Shown: positions 28,433 through 39,922, counted from the stretch's first letter. The stretch is DNA of 64,000 nucleotides from Brachybacterium subflavum (GCF_009299795.1 NZ_VIGP01000001.1:795982-859981), one strand, 5' to 3'. Notes: a model not told the origin generated them from the sequence alone. Translations and numbers: made by a program.

Positions 28433-29431
28433 ATGGCACAGGCGAAGAAGCAGCAGAGCACCCGTCCGACGAAGAGCGCGAAGCAGGGCGGGAGCGCGAA
28501 GTCGGCGACGTCGGCGGCGTCGAAGTCCTCGCGCGATCTCCCACCCGGCGTCCTCGCACCCGGGTCCCTGCCGGACGACGTCCCGGGCGGCTTCCCGGTC
28601 CCGCCGGGGTGGGCGGGCGACGTCCACGAGTTCGACCCGCACGCGACCCCGGGCTTCGACGGAGGCAAGAAGAAGGGCGAGAAGCACCTCCTGGCCTGCG
28701 ACGGCTCCCTTGCTGATCTGCAGGAGCGACTCTTCGCGGCCCATCACGGGGAGGCGTCCGGCGGGCGCAGCGTGCTGCTGGTCGTCCAGGGCATGGACAC
28801 CTCCGGCAAGGGCGGGATCATGCGGCACGTCGTCGGCGCCGTGGATCCGCAGGGGGTCTCGATCACCGCGTTCAAGGCGCCCACCGAGGAGGAGAGCCAG
28901 CACGACTTCCTGTGGAGGATCCGCCCGCACGTGCCCGCGGCCGGCCAGATCGGCGTCTTCGACCGCTCGCACTACGAGGACGTGCTCATCCACCGGGTCC
29001 ACGGATGGGCCGACGCCGAGGAGATCGAGCGGCGCTGCGCCGCGATCAACGCCTTCGAGAAGGAGCTCACCGACTCGGGGGTCACGATCGTGAAGGTCAT
29101 GCTCCACGTCTCGTACGCCGAGCAGGGCGAGCGGCTGATGGAGCGCCTCGAGCGCCCGGACAAGCACTGGAAGTTCAACCCCGGGGACATCGACGAGCGC
29201 GGGTACTGGAGCGCCTACATGGACGCCTACTCGAAGGCTCTCAGCGCCACCTCGACCCCGCACGCGCCGTGGGTCGTGGTCCCGGCCGACCGCAAGTGGT
29301 ACGCCCGGATCGCCGTGCAGCAGCTGCTGCTGCAGGCTCTGAGCGAGATCGACCCGCAGTGGCCCGCCGCCGACTTCGACGTCGCCGCGCAGACCGCGCG
29401 CCTGCGGGAGACCTTCGCCTCGCAGCGATGA
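28433..29431 (+). CDS. ppk2: Polyphosphate kinase 2 family protein
   Basis: A 332-residue PPK2-domain enzyme that moves phosphate between polyphosphate and nucleotides. A Lys/Ser/Ala-rich tail of about 40 residues precedes the core. Walker A is VVQGMDTSGKGG near residue 118, and Walker B/lid segments are FDRSHYEDVLIHRVHGW, followed by ERPDKHWKFNPGDIDER. In the family this arrangement is seen in AMP- or NDP-directed enzymes; direction and nucleotide are not determinable. The start appears leaderless (TACGCT 6 nt upstream). Confidence 0.9.
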   Translation: MAQAKKQQSTRPTKSAKQGGSAKSATSAASKSSRDLPPGVLAPGSLPDDVPGGFPVPPGWAGDVHEFDPHATPGFDGGKKKGEKHLLACDGSLADLQERLFAAHHGEASGGRSVLLVVQGMDTSGKGGIMRHVVGAVDPQGVSITAFKAPTEEESQHDFLWRIRPHVPAAGQIGVFDRSHYEDVLIHRVHGWADAEEIERRCAAINAFEKELTDSGVTIVKVMLHVSYAEQGERLMERLERPDKHWKFNPGDIDERGYWSAYMDAYSKALSATSTPHAPWVVVPADRKWYARIAVQQLLLQALSEIDPQWPAADFDVAAQTARLRETFASQR

Positions 29432-29491
29432 GTCGGGGCCGACGGGGCACAATGGAAGGACCAGCGCACATCGAGCAGAAGGATGCATGAC

Positions 29492-29989
29492 ATGGCCACC
29501 ACCGCCTTCAAGGGCACCCCCGTCACCACCGTCGGCGAGCTCCCCGCCGTCGACTCCGCCGCCCCCGCGTTCGAGCTCGTCGGGCAGGACCTCGGCACGG
29601 TCGCCTCCGGCGACTTCTCCGGCCGCCGGGTCGTGCTGAACATCTTCCCGTCCCTGGACACCGGCACCTGCGCGATGAGCGTGCGCCGCTTCAACGAGAT
29701 CGCGAGCGGCCTCGAGAACACCGTGGTGGTGTGCGCCTCCGAGGACCTGCCCTTCGCGCAGGCCCGCTTCTGCGGCGCCGAGGGCCTCACGAACGTCGTC
29801 ACCGGCTCCGCCTTCCGCTCCTCCTTCGGAGAGGACTACGGGGTCACCCAGACGAACGGTCCTCTGCAGGGGCTGCTGGCGCGGGCGGTGGTGGTCATCG
29901 ACGCCGACGGCACAGTGATCCACAGCCAGCTGGTCCCGGAGATCTCCGAGGAGCCCGATTACGACGCCGCCGTGGCGGCGCTCGGCTGA
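29492..29989 (+). CDS. tpx: Thiol peroxidase (atypical 2-Cys peroxiredoxin)
   Basis: A 165-residue antioxidant enzyme. The peroxidatic Cys60 is in [17 protein letters not shown] and the resolving Cys94 is in [11 protein letters not shown], the spacing of Tpx. The ATG at 29492 is preferred because the family N-terminus [10 protein letters not shown] starts there and AAGGA lies eight nt upstream; an in-frame ATG three codons earlier overlaps that site. Its stop codon is inside a 15-bp perfect tandem duplication. Confidence 0.95.
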   Translation: MATTAFKGTPVTTVGELPAVDSAAPAFELVGQDLGTVASGDFSGRRVVLNIFPSLDTGTCAMSVRRFNEIASGLENTVVVCASEDLPFAQARFCGAEGLTNVVTGSAFRSSFGEDYGVTQTNGPLQGLLARAVVVIDADGTVIHSQLVPEISEEPDYDAAVAALG

Positions 29990-30010
29990 CACGGACTCGG
30001 CTGACACGGA
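29981..30010. repeat. 15-bp perfect tandem duplication spanning the tpx stop codon
   Basis: CTCGGCTGACACGGA occurs at 29981-29995 and again at 29996-30010. The tpx TGA (29987-29989) is in copy 1 and copy 2 repeats it in register. Confidence 0.95.
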
Positions 30011-30239
30011 TCAGCGTCGGACGGTCGACGTCGCGCGCGGGGCCTCGGGCGGAATGCCCGGGGCCTCGCGTGTGCTCGAGGGGTTCGCGGGCCCTCCGGG
30101 TGCGGCCCGTTCCGAGGAGTGAGGCCGGACCCGAGCAGCCCTGTGTCCGGGTCTAGGGTTGCAGGTCGGGCCGCATCCGCCGAGCGGTCCGCCGCATGCG
30201 TCCCTCGGGCACGAGGGGCGGCGAAGGAGGAGAGGGCGC

Positions 30240-31106
30240 GTGGATCCGCAGTCGCTCGTGGTGCTGCTCGTGATGGGTGCCCTCGCGGGCGCGATCAACT
30301 CCGCGGTGGGCAGCGGATCCCTGCTCACGCTCCCCGTGCTCCTCGCCCTCGGGCTCGATCCCGGCACCGCCGTGCGCACCAACACCATGGGCATGGTGTT
30401 CTCGACCGTCGGCTCGTTCTTCGGCTATCGACGCGAGATCTCCGCCGAATGGCGCGACGTGCGCCCGCTCGTCGCCATCGTGGTCGTGACCGCGACCATC
30501 GGGTCCTGCCTGCTGCTGGTTTCACCGCCCGGAGCGCTCAGGGTCGTCGTCCCCATCCTCATCGTGGTCGCCCTGCTGCTCGTGGTCTTCCAGAAGCGAC
30601 TGGCCACCTGGATCCCGCGGCGGGGGAGCGGAACGACCGTGGGTGCGGCGAAGGACGCACGGGCCATCGGCGACGTCCCCGCGACGCGCGTCGGGCACGG
30701 GGGCGGGGACTCGGACGCCGGCAGCAGCGCGGCCGCCTACCGCTCGCCGGGCCTCATGGTCTCCATGGGCGCCGCCTCGATGTACGGGGGGTACTTCACG
30801 GCCGCGCAGGGCATCCTCTACCTCGGCCTGCTCGGCGCCTTCACGGGCCGCTCGATGAAGAGCGTCAACGCCGTGAAGAACCTGTTCAGCCTGCTCGTGA
30901 ACGTGATGGCGGCGCTCGTCTACCTCGTCGCCCACTTCGCCTTCGGCGCCGACGTGCGGTGGGAGGGCGTGATCGCGATCGCGCTCGGCGCCCTGCTCGG
31001 CGGCTACTTCGGATCCCACCTCACCAAGCGCCTTCCCGAATGGGTGCTGCGCGGCACCATCGTCGTGGTCGCGCTCCTCGCCCTCGTGCGGCAGATCCTG
31101 GGCTGA
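30240..31106 (+). CDS. TauE/SafE-family permease
   Basis: A 288-residue membrane protein with seven or eight helices, in two homologous halves: GALAGAINSAVGSGSLLTLPVLL near the start and MYGGYFTAAQGILYLGLLGAF in the second half. A hydrophilic Gly/Asp loop (about residues 125-165) joins them. The family exports sulfonates or related anions. The GTG at 30240 follows GAAGGAGGAGAG. A TAGGGT (30154-30159) is a probable -10. A tandem duplication covers its stop codon. Confidence 0.88.
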   Translation: MDPQSLVVLLVMGALAGAINSAVGSGSLLTLPVLLALGLDPGTAVRTNTMGMVFSTVGSFFGYRREISAEWRDVRPLVAIVVVTATIGSCLLLVSPPGALRVVVPILIVVALLLVVFQKRLATWIPRRGSGTTVGAAKDARAIGDVPATRVGHGGGDSDAGSSAAAYRSPGLMVSMGAASMYGGYFTAAQGILYLGLLGAFTGRSMKSVNAVKNLFSLLVNVMAALVYLVAHFAFGADVRWEGVIAIALGALLGGYFGSHLTKRLPEWVLRGTIVVVALLALVRQILG

Positions 31107-31146
31107 GCGGGCCGCCCCTCCTTGGCTGAGCGGGCCGCCCCGCTCC
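31101..31146. repeat. Tandem duplication spanning the TauE-family gene stop codon
   Basis: GGCTGAGCGGGCCGCCCC occurs at 31101-31118 and 31124-31141, a period of 23 bp. The stop TGA is in the first copy and is repeated in the second. Confidence 0.93.
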
Positions 31147-31209
31147 CACGACCCCCGGTGCAGGCGGAGCGTCCCGAGAATTCGTTCGACGCCCCGGCCG
31201 TTCCCTCGA

Positions 31210-31215
31210 TACCGT
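31210..31215 (+). promoter_or_regulatory. -10 hexamer TACCGT before the erm leader peptide
   Basis: TACCGT is followed by 7 nt and the leader ATG at 31223, so the leader is probably translated from a leaderless end. No good -35 is visible. Confidence 0.5.
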
Positions 31216-31222
31216 CCGATCC

Positions 31223-31288
31223 ATGGGAACTCTGCTCCGTGCGGTCCTCGCGGACCGCGCACTCACCTTCCGCGACCGCCGCGCCTGA
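31223..31288 (+). CDS. Putative 21-residue erm leader (attenuator) peptide
   Basis: A 21-codon frame, MGTLLRAVLADRALTFRDRR plus a final Ala, sits 130 nt before the erm gene. It has no Shine-Dalgarno site but a TANNNT hexamer 7 nt upstream. Its C-terminus includes R-D-R, an Arg-X-Arg motif of the type at which macrolide-bound ribosomes are known to stall in some erm leaders. The leader codons contain one hairpin (31241-31258) and the segment CTCCGTGC (31235-31242), which is complementary to GCACGGAG over the erm ribosome-binding site. Known erm genes are induced by such stalling; that this one works so is inferred. Confidence 0.6.
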   Translation: MGTLLRAVLADRALTFRDRRA

Positions 31289-31412
31289 CGGCGCGCCGCC
31301 GCATGATGCGCGCCGTCCCGTCGAGAGCCCTCGCACCCGGACGCGCGACCCTCGCCTCCCCCTGCCGCCGGCACGGGTGAGATGCCGGGTGCTCCGACCC
31401 GACAGCACGGAG
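31235..31412 (+). promoter_or_regulatory. erm translational attenuator region
   Basis: Three structures can form. GCGGTCC/GGACCGC (31241-31247, 31252-31258) is within the leader. GACGGCGCGC/GCGCGCCGTC (31287-31296, 31308-31317) is a perfect 10-bp stem starting at the leader stop codon. CTCCGTGC (31235-31242) can pair with GCACGGAG (31405-31412), and GTGCT (31390-31394) with AGCAC (31404-31408), both hiding the GGAG that precedes the erm ATG by seven nt. A ribosome held in the leader would disrupt the pairings that involve leader codons. Confidence 0.55.
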
Positions 31413-31418
31413 ACCCCC

Positions 31419-32204
31419 ATGCCACGCTCCCTCCATGGCGGACGCCATGAGCTCGGACAGAACTTCCTCGTCCACCGGCCCACTCTCGAGCAGATCGCCG
31501 CCCTCGTCCCCAGGGACGGCACGAGCGTGCTCGAGCTCGGCGCCGGTGACGGCGCCCTCACCCGTGTGCTCGCCGCACGGGGCGTGCCGCTCACGGCACT
31601 CGAGATCGACGAGCACCGCGCCCGGGCGCTGCGCCGCGGCCTGCCCGGTGTCCGCGTGATCTCCGGCGATGCGCTCGCCCATCCGCTCGAGGCGACGACG
31701 ATCGTCGGCAACATCCCCTTCCACCTGACCACACCCGTCCTGCGGCGCCTGCTGCGGGAGCGCACCTGGCGTCGCGCCGTCCTGCTCACGCAATGGGAAG
31801 TGGCCCGCAAGCGCGCCGGAGTGGGCGGATCCACCCTGATGACCGTCCAGGCCGCGCCGTGGATCCACGCGGGTCTCGAGGGCCGCGTGCCCGCACGCGC
31901 CTTCCGCCCCGTGCCCTCGGTCGACGGGGGGATCCTGGTGCTCGAGCGCCGCGAGCGTCCCCTCTTCCCGCTCCGCGAGCGCGCCGACTACGAGCGCTTC
32001 GCGCGCCGTGTCTTCGCGGGCGGGGGAGGGACCCTCGAGCGGATCCTGCCGAGGGCTCTGCCTCCACGCGGAGCGTCGGGCCGACGTCGGATCGACGATG
32101 CGCTGCGGGCGGCCGGCGTCGCGCGCCGGGACCGTCCCCGGGATCTCGCGCCTCGCCAGTGGGCGCTCCTGTGGAAACGGCTCGGACGCACGTCCCGCGA
32201 CTGA
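31419..32204 (+). CDS. erm: Erm-family 23S rRNA adenine-N6 methyltransferase
   Basis: A 261-residue SAM-dependent enzyme expected to dimethylate A2058 (E. coli numbering) of 23S rRNA, giving macrolide-lincosamide-streptogramin B resistance. It has the Erm start GGRHELGQNFLVHR, motif I VLELGAGDGALT near residues 38-48, the Erm-type catalytic motif GNIPFHLTTPVL (N98-F101, not the NLPY common in KsgA), and TQWEVARKRAGVGGSTLMT followed by FRPVPSVDGG. The WWPWF segment of many Erm proteins reads AAPWI here. The C-terminal tail is basic (RRRIDDALRAAG). GGAG precedes the ATG by seven nt. Flanks are ordinary chromosomal genes without mobile-element signs. Confidence 0.9.
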   Translation: MPRSLHGGRHELGQNFLVHRPTLEQIAALVPRDGTSVLELGAGDGALTRVLAARGVPLTALEIDEHRARALRRGLPGVRVISGDALAHPLEATTIVGNIPFHLTTPVLRRLLRERTWRRAVLLTQWEVARKRAGVGGSTLMTVQAAPWIHAGLEGRVPARAFRPVPSVDGGILVLERRERPLFPLRERADYERFARRVFAGGGGTLERILPRALPPRGASGRRRIDDALRAAGVARRDRPRDLAPRQWALLWKRLGRTSRD

Positions 32205-32233
32205 GCGTCCGTCCGGCGCATCCGGTCCGACGA

Positions 32234-32275
32234 CGTGGAAGGGCCCGGATGCCGCAGCATCCGGGCCCTTCCACG
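32234..32275. terminator. 19-bp perfect hairpin between erm and icd
   Basis: The arm at 32234-32252 pairs perfectly with 32257-32275 around the loop CGCA. The loop-proximal part is CCCGGATGC/GCATCCGGG. It sits between convergent genes and should terminate both. No U-tract follows. Confidence 0.85.
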
Positions 32276-32314
32276 GGCAGGCCGCTCCGAGGGGTGCGTT
32301 CCTCACTCATCGAG

Positions 32315-34717
<2,403 letters not shown>

Positions 34718-34718
34718 C

Positions 34719-34724
34719 TAGACT
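34719..34724 (+). promoter_or_regulatory. -10 hexamer TAGACT, leaderless hisD
   Basis: TAGACT is followed by 7 nt (TCCCCCC) and the ATG at 34732. The pyrimidine-rich spacer cannot act as a Shine-Dalgarno site. Confidence 0.65.
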
Positions 34725-34731
34725 TCCCCCC

Positions 34732-36063
34732 ATGTCCTTCCTCTCCGTGACCGACCTGCGCGGGACCCGTCCCGGCCCCGCCGAGCTCGCCGCCTCCCTG
34801 CCCCGTCCCGAGGTCGACGTCGCCGCCGCGGCCGAGGCCGTCGCACCGGTCGTCGAGGACGTCGCGACGCGCGGCGCGGCCGCAGTCCTCGAGGCCTCCG
34901 AGCGCTTCGACGGGGTGCGGCCCGAGCACCTGCGCGTCCCGCCCGAGGAGATCGCTCGTGCGCTCGCCGAGCTCGACCCGTCGGTGCGCTCGGCCCTGGA
35001 GACCGCGATCGAGCGGGTGCGGGCCGTCGACGCCGCCCAGGTGCGCGAGCCCGACAGCGTCGAGGTGATCCCCGGCGGACGCGTCACCCAGCGCTGGGTG
35101 CCGGTGCGCCGCGTGGGCCTGTACGTCCCCGGCGGCCGCGCCGTGCTGCCCAGCTCCGTGGTGATGAACGCCGTGCCCGCGCAGACCGCGGGCGTCGGCA
35201 CGATCGTGCTCGCCTCCCCGCCGCAGAAGGAGTGCGGCGGACTGCCGCATCCCACGATCCTCGCGGCCTGCGCCCTGCTGGGGATCGAGGAGGTGCTGGC
35301 CGTGGGCGGCGCGCAGGCGATCGCCCTGCTCGCCCACGGCGCCGACGACCTCGGCGACGGCCGCGCGCTCGAGGGCGTGGACCTCGTGACCGGCCCCGGG
35401 AACGTCTACGTCGCGGCGGCGAAGCGCCTGGTGCGCGGCATCGTCGGGATCGACGCGGAGGCCGGACCGACGGAGATCGCGATCCTCGCCGACGCCGCCG
35501 CGGAGCCCCGCCTGGTCGCCGCCGACCTCATCTCCCAGGCCGAGCACGACCCGATGGCCGCCGCCGTGCTGGTCACGGACGACGAGGCCCTCGTCGGCCG
35601 CGTCGAGGAGGAGCTGGACGTCCAGGTCCCCGCGGCCGAGCACCACGACCGGATCGCGGAGGCGCTGCGCGGACGCCAAAGCGGCGCGATCCTCGTGGAC
35701 GACATCGAGCAGGGCCTCGCGGTCGTCGACGCCTACGGCGCGGAGCACCTCGAGATCCAGACGGCCGATGCGGCCGGCGTCGCCGCGCGCGTCACCAATG
35801 CCGGTGCGGTGTTCGTCGGCCCCTTCAGCCCCGTGAGCCTGGGCGACTACGCGGCCGGCTCCAACCACGTGCTCCCCACGGGCGGCACCTCGCGCTTCGC
35901 CGGGGGACTGGGCGTGCAGTCGTTCCTGCGCGGCATCCACGTCGTCGAGTACGACGAGACCGCGCTCGCCGCGTCACGGGAGGCGGCGACCACGCTCGCC
36001 CGCTCCGAGGGCCTGCCGGCCCACGGCACCGCGGTGGATGTGAGGTTCGCGCCCGGCGAGTGA
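34732..36063 (+). CDS. hisD: Histidinol dehydrogenase
   Basis: A 443-residue zinc enzyme catalysing the last two steps of histidine synthesis (histidinol to histidine, two NAD reductions). Family landmarks: [25 protein letters not shown] near residue 124, [30 protein letters not shown] near 220, [16 protein letters not shown], the catalytic AEHDP near 266, and the C-terminal [26 protein letters not shown] in two parts. It starts the his region but is separated from hisC by an opposite-strand gene. Start apparently leaderless. Confidence 0.97.
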   Translation: MSFLSVTDLRGTRPGPAELAASLPRPEVDVAAAAEAVAPVVEDVATRGAAAVLEASERFDGVRPEHLRVPPEEIARALAELDPSVRSALETAIERVRAVDAAQVREPDSVEVIPGGRVTQRWVPVRRVGLYVPGGRAVLPSSVVMNAVPAQTAGVGTIVLASPPQKECGGLPHPTILAACALLGIEEVLAVGGAQAIALLAHGADDLGDGRALEGVDLVTGPGNVYVAAAKRLVRGIVGIDAEAGPTEIAILADAAAEPRLVAADLISQAEHDPMAAAVLVTDDEALVGRVEEELDVQVPAAEHHDRIAEALRGRQSGAILVDDIEQGLAVVDAYGAEHLEIQTADAAGVAARVTNAGAVFVGPFSPVSLGDYAAGSNHVLPTGGTSRFAGGLGVQSFLRGIHVVEYDETALAASREAATTLARSEGLPAHGTAVDVRFAPGE

Positions 36064-36096
36064 GGGTCGGGGTCGCCGACGGGGGAGTGCTTCCGG

Positions 36097-36110
36097 CGGG
36101 GCTCGCCCCG
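36097..36110. terminator. Short hairpin between hisD and DUF3054 gene
   Basis: CGGGG (36097-36101) and CCCCG (36106-36110) pair around CTCG, followed by TTT on the plus strand. It is a weak intrinsic terminator for hisD between convergent genes. Confidence 0.45.
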
Positions 36111-36115
36111 TTTCC

Positions 36116-36598
36116 TCAGGAGTTGTCGGCCCTCTCGGCGACGGTCCCGCCCTCGGGGGACTTCTCGACCTCGGGCCCGGCGGTGTCTGCGGACCCGGTC
36201 TCCGCGTCGAGATCCGCCTCGTCGACGACCTCGACGACCCTGCGCTCGCCGCGGGTGAGGAAGGTCGCGACCGCGCGCCAGCCCAGCATGAGCACGCCGA
36301 GGACGATCGAGGTGACGATCACGAAGGACACCTCGGTGCCGGCCTGCATGAGGGTGCGCACGGCCATGGCGCCGACGATCGTGATCGCCCACACGAACAC
36401 GCCCTGCGGCCAGATGCGGAAGGGCGCGCGCCACGTCTGGGCGGCCAGATGGCCGACGAGGAGGGCGGCCGCGAAGGGCCAGCCCACCAGCACGAGATTC
36501 TGCGTCGAGATGTCGTAGCCGTGCTGGAGCAGGCCGATCGCGACGAAGAGGACCACGGCGAGGACGTCGCCGATCAGGGCACCGAGGAAGCGAAGCAC
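36116..36598 (-). CDS. DUF3054 family membrane protein
   Basis: A 160-residue protein with four membrane helices ([72 protein letters not shown]) and a charged C-terminal tail of about 45 residues rich in Glu/Asp. The pattern D-x-x-x-V...H near the start and GWPFAAA...GH match DUF3054, of unknown function. The GTG start at 36598 has no Shine-Dalgarno site but TACCCT exactly 6 nt upstream. It lies antisense between hisD and hisC. Confidence 0.85.
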   Translation of the reverse strand: MLRFLGALIGDVLAVVLFVAIGLLQHGYDISTQNLVLVGWPFAAALLVGHLAAQTWRAPFRIWPQGVFVWAITIVGAMAVRTLMQAGTEVSFVIVTSIVLGVLMLGWRAVATFLTRGERRVVEVVDEADLDAETGSADTAGPEVEKSPEGGTVAERADNS

Positions 36599-36604
36599 CG
36601 CGCC

Positions 36605-36610
36605 AGGGTA
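36605..36610 (-). promoter_or_regulatory. -10 hexamer TACCCT, leaderless DUF3054 gene
   Basis: TACCCT on the minus strand is followed by exactly 6 nt and the GTG at 36598. Confidence 0.6.
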
Positions 36611-36757
36611 CCGACCCGCGGGTGGTCGGGCGCTGGGAGCGTGGCGGGACGCACGTGAGCGCGGTCCGGGAGCGCCCGGCAGCGGAGCGCCGGACCACGC
36701 CCGACGACGGCCGGTTCCGCGCACCGGGCAGCGCGGATCCCACCAGGTCCGGACCTC

Positions 36758-36763
36758 TACGAT
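36758..36763 (+). promoter_or_regulatory. -10 hexamer TACGAT, leaderless hisC
   Basis: TACGAT is followed by GGGGGC (6 nt) and the ATG at 36770. GGGGG is too close to the ATG to be a normal ribosome-binding site. Confidence 0.6.
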
Positions 36764-36769
36764 GGGGGC

Positions 36770-37948
36770 ATGCCCAGCTCGAGCCGACCCGACCCCGCCG
36801 CGCCCGGCGCCGATCCCGCAGATCCGGCCGTGCGCCCGGGCATCCCGCCGCGCCGCGAGGACCTCGCGGGCGTCGAGCCGTACGGGGCCCCGCAGATCGA
36901 CGTTCCGCACCTGCTGAACGTCAACGAGAACCCCTTCGGCCCCTCCACCGCGCTCGCCGCCGATCTGGGGCACGCGGTGCAGGAGGCCTCGGGCGGCCTG
37001 AACCGCTATCCCGACCGCGAGTTCACGGCGCTGCGCGCCGATCTCGCCGACTACCTCGCCGCGGAGTCCGGGATCCCCGCGCCCGCGATCGAGGAGGTGT
37101 GGGCGGCGAACGGCTCGAACGAGGTCATGCACCAGCTGATGCTGGCCTTCGGCGGACCCGGGCGCACGGCCCTCGGCTTCACCCCGCACTACTCGATGTA
37201 TCCGGAGTACGCGCGCGACAGCTTCACCCGCTGGGTCGTCGCCGCTCGCGGGCCCGCCCCGGACTTCGCGCTCGACGCAGACGACGTGCGCGAGGCGATC
37301 TCCGCGCACCGTCCGCACATCGTCGTCCTCACCAGCCCGAACAACCCGACGGGGACGGCGCTCGACCCGGAGGTCGTGCGCGCCGCCGCCGAGGCGCTGC
37401 AGCCCAGCTCGGGGATGCTCGTCGTCGACGAGGCCTACGGCGAGTTCCGGCGCGACGGCGTGCCCAGCGCCCTCGAGCTGCTCGGCGAGTTCCCGAACCT
37501 CGTGGTCACCCGCACCATGTCGAAGGCCTTCGCGCTCGCCGGCGGTCGTCTGGGCTATCTGGTCGCGGATCCGCGGATCGTCGACGCCGTGCGGGTGGTG
37601 CGCCTGCCGTACCACCTCTCGGCCGTCACCCAGGCCGTCGCCCGCACCGCCCTCGCACACCGCGAGGAGCTGCTGGGGCAGGTCGCGCGGCTGCGCTCCG
37701 AGCGCGACGCCCTCTTCGGCCACCTCGTCGAGCGCGGTCACGTCGTGGCCCCGTCCGATGCGAACTTCGTGTACTTCGAGCCGCTCCTGCACCGGGCCGC
37801 GAGCCGCCACGACGTGTGGGAGGCTCTGCTCGAGCGCGGCGTGCTCATCCGCGAGGTCGGGCCCGAGCCCTGGATGCGGGTCTCCGTCGGCGCGCCCCAG
37901 GACAACGCCGCTTTCCGCACCGCCCTCGAGGAGGCCGACCCCCGATGA
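36770..37948 (+). CDS. hisC: Histidinol-phosphate aminotransferase
   Basis: A 392-residue PLP enzyme converting imidazole acetol phosphate to histidinol phosphate. It has [12 protein letters not shown] near residue 48, [28 protein letters not shown] near 185, VVDEAYGEF, and the PLP lysine in [17 protein letters not shown] near 250; the C-terminal [13 protein letters not shown] holds the substrate Arg. The first 40 residues are a Pro/Asp/Ala-rich lead. It starts the co-transcribed block hisC-hisB-X-hisH-TM-hisA-sseB, and its stop overlaps hisB (ATGA). Confidence 0.96.
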   Translation: MPSSSRPDPAAPGADPADPAVRPGIPPRREDLAGVEPYGAPQIDVPHLLNVNENPFGPSTALAADLGHAVQEASGGLNRYPDREFTALRADLADYLAAESGIPAPAIEEVWAANGSNEVMHQLMLAFGGPGRTALGFTPHYSMYPEYARDSFTRWVVAARGPAPDFALDADDVREAISAHRPHIVVLTSPNNPTGTALDPEVVRAAAEALQPSSGMLVVDEAYGEFRRDGVPSALELLGEFPNLVVTRTMSKAFALAGGRLGYLVADPRIVDAVRVVRLPYHLSAVTQAVARTALAHREELLGQVARLRSERDALFGHLVERGHVVAPSDANFVYFEPLLHRAASRHDVWEALLERGVLIREVGPEPWMRVSVGAPQDNAAFRTALEEADPR

Positions 37949-38571
37949 CCCAGATCCCCGACGAGACCCGCGCGCACCGCACCGCGAGCATCTCGCGCAC
38001 CACCCGCGAGTCCAGCGTCGAGGTCTCCCTCGACCTCGACGGCACCGGCCAGGTGGACGTCTCCACCTCCGTGCCGTTCTACGACCACATGCTCACGGCG
38101 CTGGGCACCCACGCGCGCTTCGACCTCACCGTGCGCGCGAGCGGCGACACCGACATCGACGTCCACCACACGGTGGAGGACACCGCGATCGTGCTCGGCC
38201 AGTGCCTGCGCGAGGCCCTCGGCGACAAGCGCGGCATCACCCGCTTCGGCGAGGCCACGATCCCGCTCGACGAGGCGCTCGCCCACGCGGTGGTCGACGT
38301 CTCCGGCCGCCCCTACTGCGTGCACACCGGCGAGAGCGAGGCGCAGGCCCTGCACCTCATCGGCGGGCACTTCACGGGGTCGCTCACCCGGCACGTCCTG
38401 GAGTCCCTGTCCTTCCACGCGGCCATCTGCCTGCACATGCGCGTGCTCGCCGGCCGGGACCCGCACCACATCGTCGAAGCCCAGTTCAAGGCCCTCGCCC
38501 GGGCCCTGCGCGCCGCGTGCGCCCCCGATCCGCGTGTCGCCGACATACCCTCCACGAAGGGAGCACTGTGA
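37945..38571 (+). CDS. hisB: Imidazoleglycerol-phosphate dehydratase
   Basis: A 208-residue monofunctional HisB that dehydrates imidazoleglycerol phosphate. Signatures are [50 protein letters not shown], and the second metal site [14 protein letters not shown] then [19 protein letters not shown]. There is no fused phosphatase domain. It overlaps hisC by 4 nt at the start and the next gene by 4 nt (GTGA) at the end. Confidence 0.97.
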   Translation: MTQIPDETRAHRTASISRTTRESSVEVSLDLDGTGQVDVSTSVPFYDHMLTALGTHARFDLTVRASGDTDIDVHHTVEDTAIVLGQCLREALGDKRGITRFGEATIPLDEALAHAVVDVSGRPYCVHTGESEAQALHLIGGHFTGSLTRHVLESLSFHAAICLHMRVLAGRDPHHIVEAQFKALARALRAACAPDPRVADIPSTKGAL

Positions 38572-39182
38572 GCACCGCAGAACCGCCCCGCCCCTCCGGC
38601 GGCGACGACGACATCGACGCCGAGTTCGCCCGCCTCACCCAGGGTCTCGACCTCGGCGACGAGGCCGAGGACGCCGCGGAGGAGTCCGCCCCCTTCACCG
38701 TCGAGGACATCATCGGCGGCGGGGACGACGAGGAGCCCGCGATCGCCGTGGTCGCCACCTCCGTCGCCTCCGCGAAGGCGCTCGCCGGCGCGATCCGCCT
38801 GGGCCGCGAGGCCCGCACCGACGGCGCCGACATCCCCGCCGGCGCCCGCGTCCACGACACGGGCATGGGCGCGATCGCCGTCGGCGCCCTCCAGGAGGAC
38901 GCCGCCCACGAGCTCGCCGCCGTCACCTCGACCGCCCTGCAGCGCAATGGCGTCGTCCTGTTCTGGCGCAAGGGCGACCGCATGACCGCGACCCGCTACA
39001 AGGCGGGGGAGCGCGGGGACGACGTCTCGCCCGCGATCGTCATGGGAGCGATGGACGAGGTCGTCGAGCAGCTCATGCTCGGCGCGGCCGACGCCTCCAC
39101 GCTCGGCGAGGGCTACGACCCCGCCGTCCTCACCCGCGACGAGGCGCTCGCCTGGATCGCGAAGGGGCGTAGGGGCCGATGA
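38568..39182 (+). CDS. Hypothetical protein inside the his operon
   Basis: A 204-residue soluble protein. The first 60 residues are acidic and disordered ([13 protein letters not shown], then a [13 protein letters not shown] stretch); the rest looks like a compact alpha/beta domain ([60 protein letters not shown]). I do not recognise the family. The GTG shares bases with the hisB stop (GTGA) and its TGA shares bases with the hisH ATG, so it is translationally embedded in the operon. A role linked to histidine synthesis or its regulation is only an inference from that position. Confidence 0.8.
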   Translation: MSTAEPPRPSGGDDDIDAEFARLTQGLDLGDEAEDAAEESAPFTVEDIIGGGDDEEPAIAVVATSVASAKALAGAIRLGREARTDGADIPAGARVHDTGMGAIAVGALQEDAAHELAAVTSTALQRNGVVLFWRKGDRMTATRYKAGERGDDVSPAIVMGAMDEVVEQLMLGAADASTLGEGYDPAVLTRDEALAWIAKGRRGR

Positions 39183-39922
39183 GCGGGAGCGAGAACAGCC
39201 CCACCCCGCCGAGCGCTTCCGCGGCGCCGCGCGTCGTCGTCCTGGACCACGGCAGCGGGAACGTCCGCTCCGCCGTGCGCGCCCTCGAGGCCGCCGGGGC
39301 GGACGTCGAGCTCACCGCCGATCGCGACAGGGCGCTCGGAGCCGACGGCCTCGTCGTCCCCGGCGTCGGCGCCTTCGCGGCGACCGCCGCGCAGATCCGC
39401 GCCGTGGGCGGTGACCGCATCATCGAGCGGCGTCTGGCCGGAGGGCTTCCTGTGCTCGGCATCTGCGTGGGCCTGCAGGTCATGTTCGCGGCCGGCACCG
39501 AGCACGGAGAGCGTGCGGCGGGCCTGAACCAGTGGCCCGGCGAGATCACCCGCCTCGAGGCCGACGTCGTCCCGCACATGGGCTGGAACACCGTCGAGGT
39601 CCCCCAGGGCAGTCGACTGTTCGCGGGCATCGAGGACGAGCGCTTCTACTTCGTCCACTCCTACGCCGCCCGCTCCTGGGAGCTCGAGTCGCAGCCGCCG
39701 ATGCCCGACCCGCTGGTCACCTGGTCCGATCATGGCGGCGACCGCTTCGTCGCTGCCGTCGAGAACGGCGCGCTGACCGCCACCCAGTTCCACCCGGAGA
39801 AGTCGGGCGGGGCCGGGACGCGGCTGCTGCGCAACTGGCTCGCGGGACTGCCGCGCCTCTCGACGAGGTCGACGGACGACGCCGATGCCGGTGCCGACGC
39901 CGATGCGGGGGCCGCCTCATGA
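39179..39922 (+). CDS. hisH: Imidazole glycerol phosphate synthase glutamine amidotransferase subunit
   Basis: A 247-residue class I glutaminase supplying ammonia to His[20 protein letters not shown] starts the fold near residue 19, [10 protein letters not shown] supplies the oxyanion strand, the nucleophile Cys is in [13 protein letters not shown], and the His-Glu pair is in [10 protein letters not shown]. The C-terminus extends past the usual end with an Asp/Ala tail made by an 18-bp tandem repeat. hisF itself is not in the window. ATGA overlaps link it to its neighbours on both sides. Confidence 0.95.
   Translation: MSGSENSPTPPSASAAPRVVVLDHGSGNVRSAVRALEAAGADVELTADRDRALGADGLVVPGVGAFAATAAQIRAVGGDRIIERRLAGGLPVLGICVGLQVMFAAGTEHGERAAGLNQWPGEITRLEADVVPHMGWNTVEVPQGSRLFAGIEDERFYFVHSYAARSWELESQPPMPDPLVTWSDHGGDRFVAAVENGALTATQFHPEKSGGAGTRLLRNWLAGLPRLSTRSTDDADAGADADAGAAS
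39878..39913. repeat. 18-bp tandem repeat at the hisH 3' end
   Basis: Copies at 39878-39895 and 39896-39913 match at 16 of 18 positions and encode the DADAGA-type tail seven nt before the stop codon. Confidence 0.85.
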
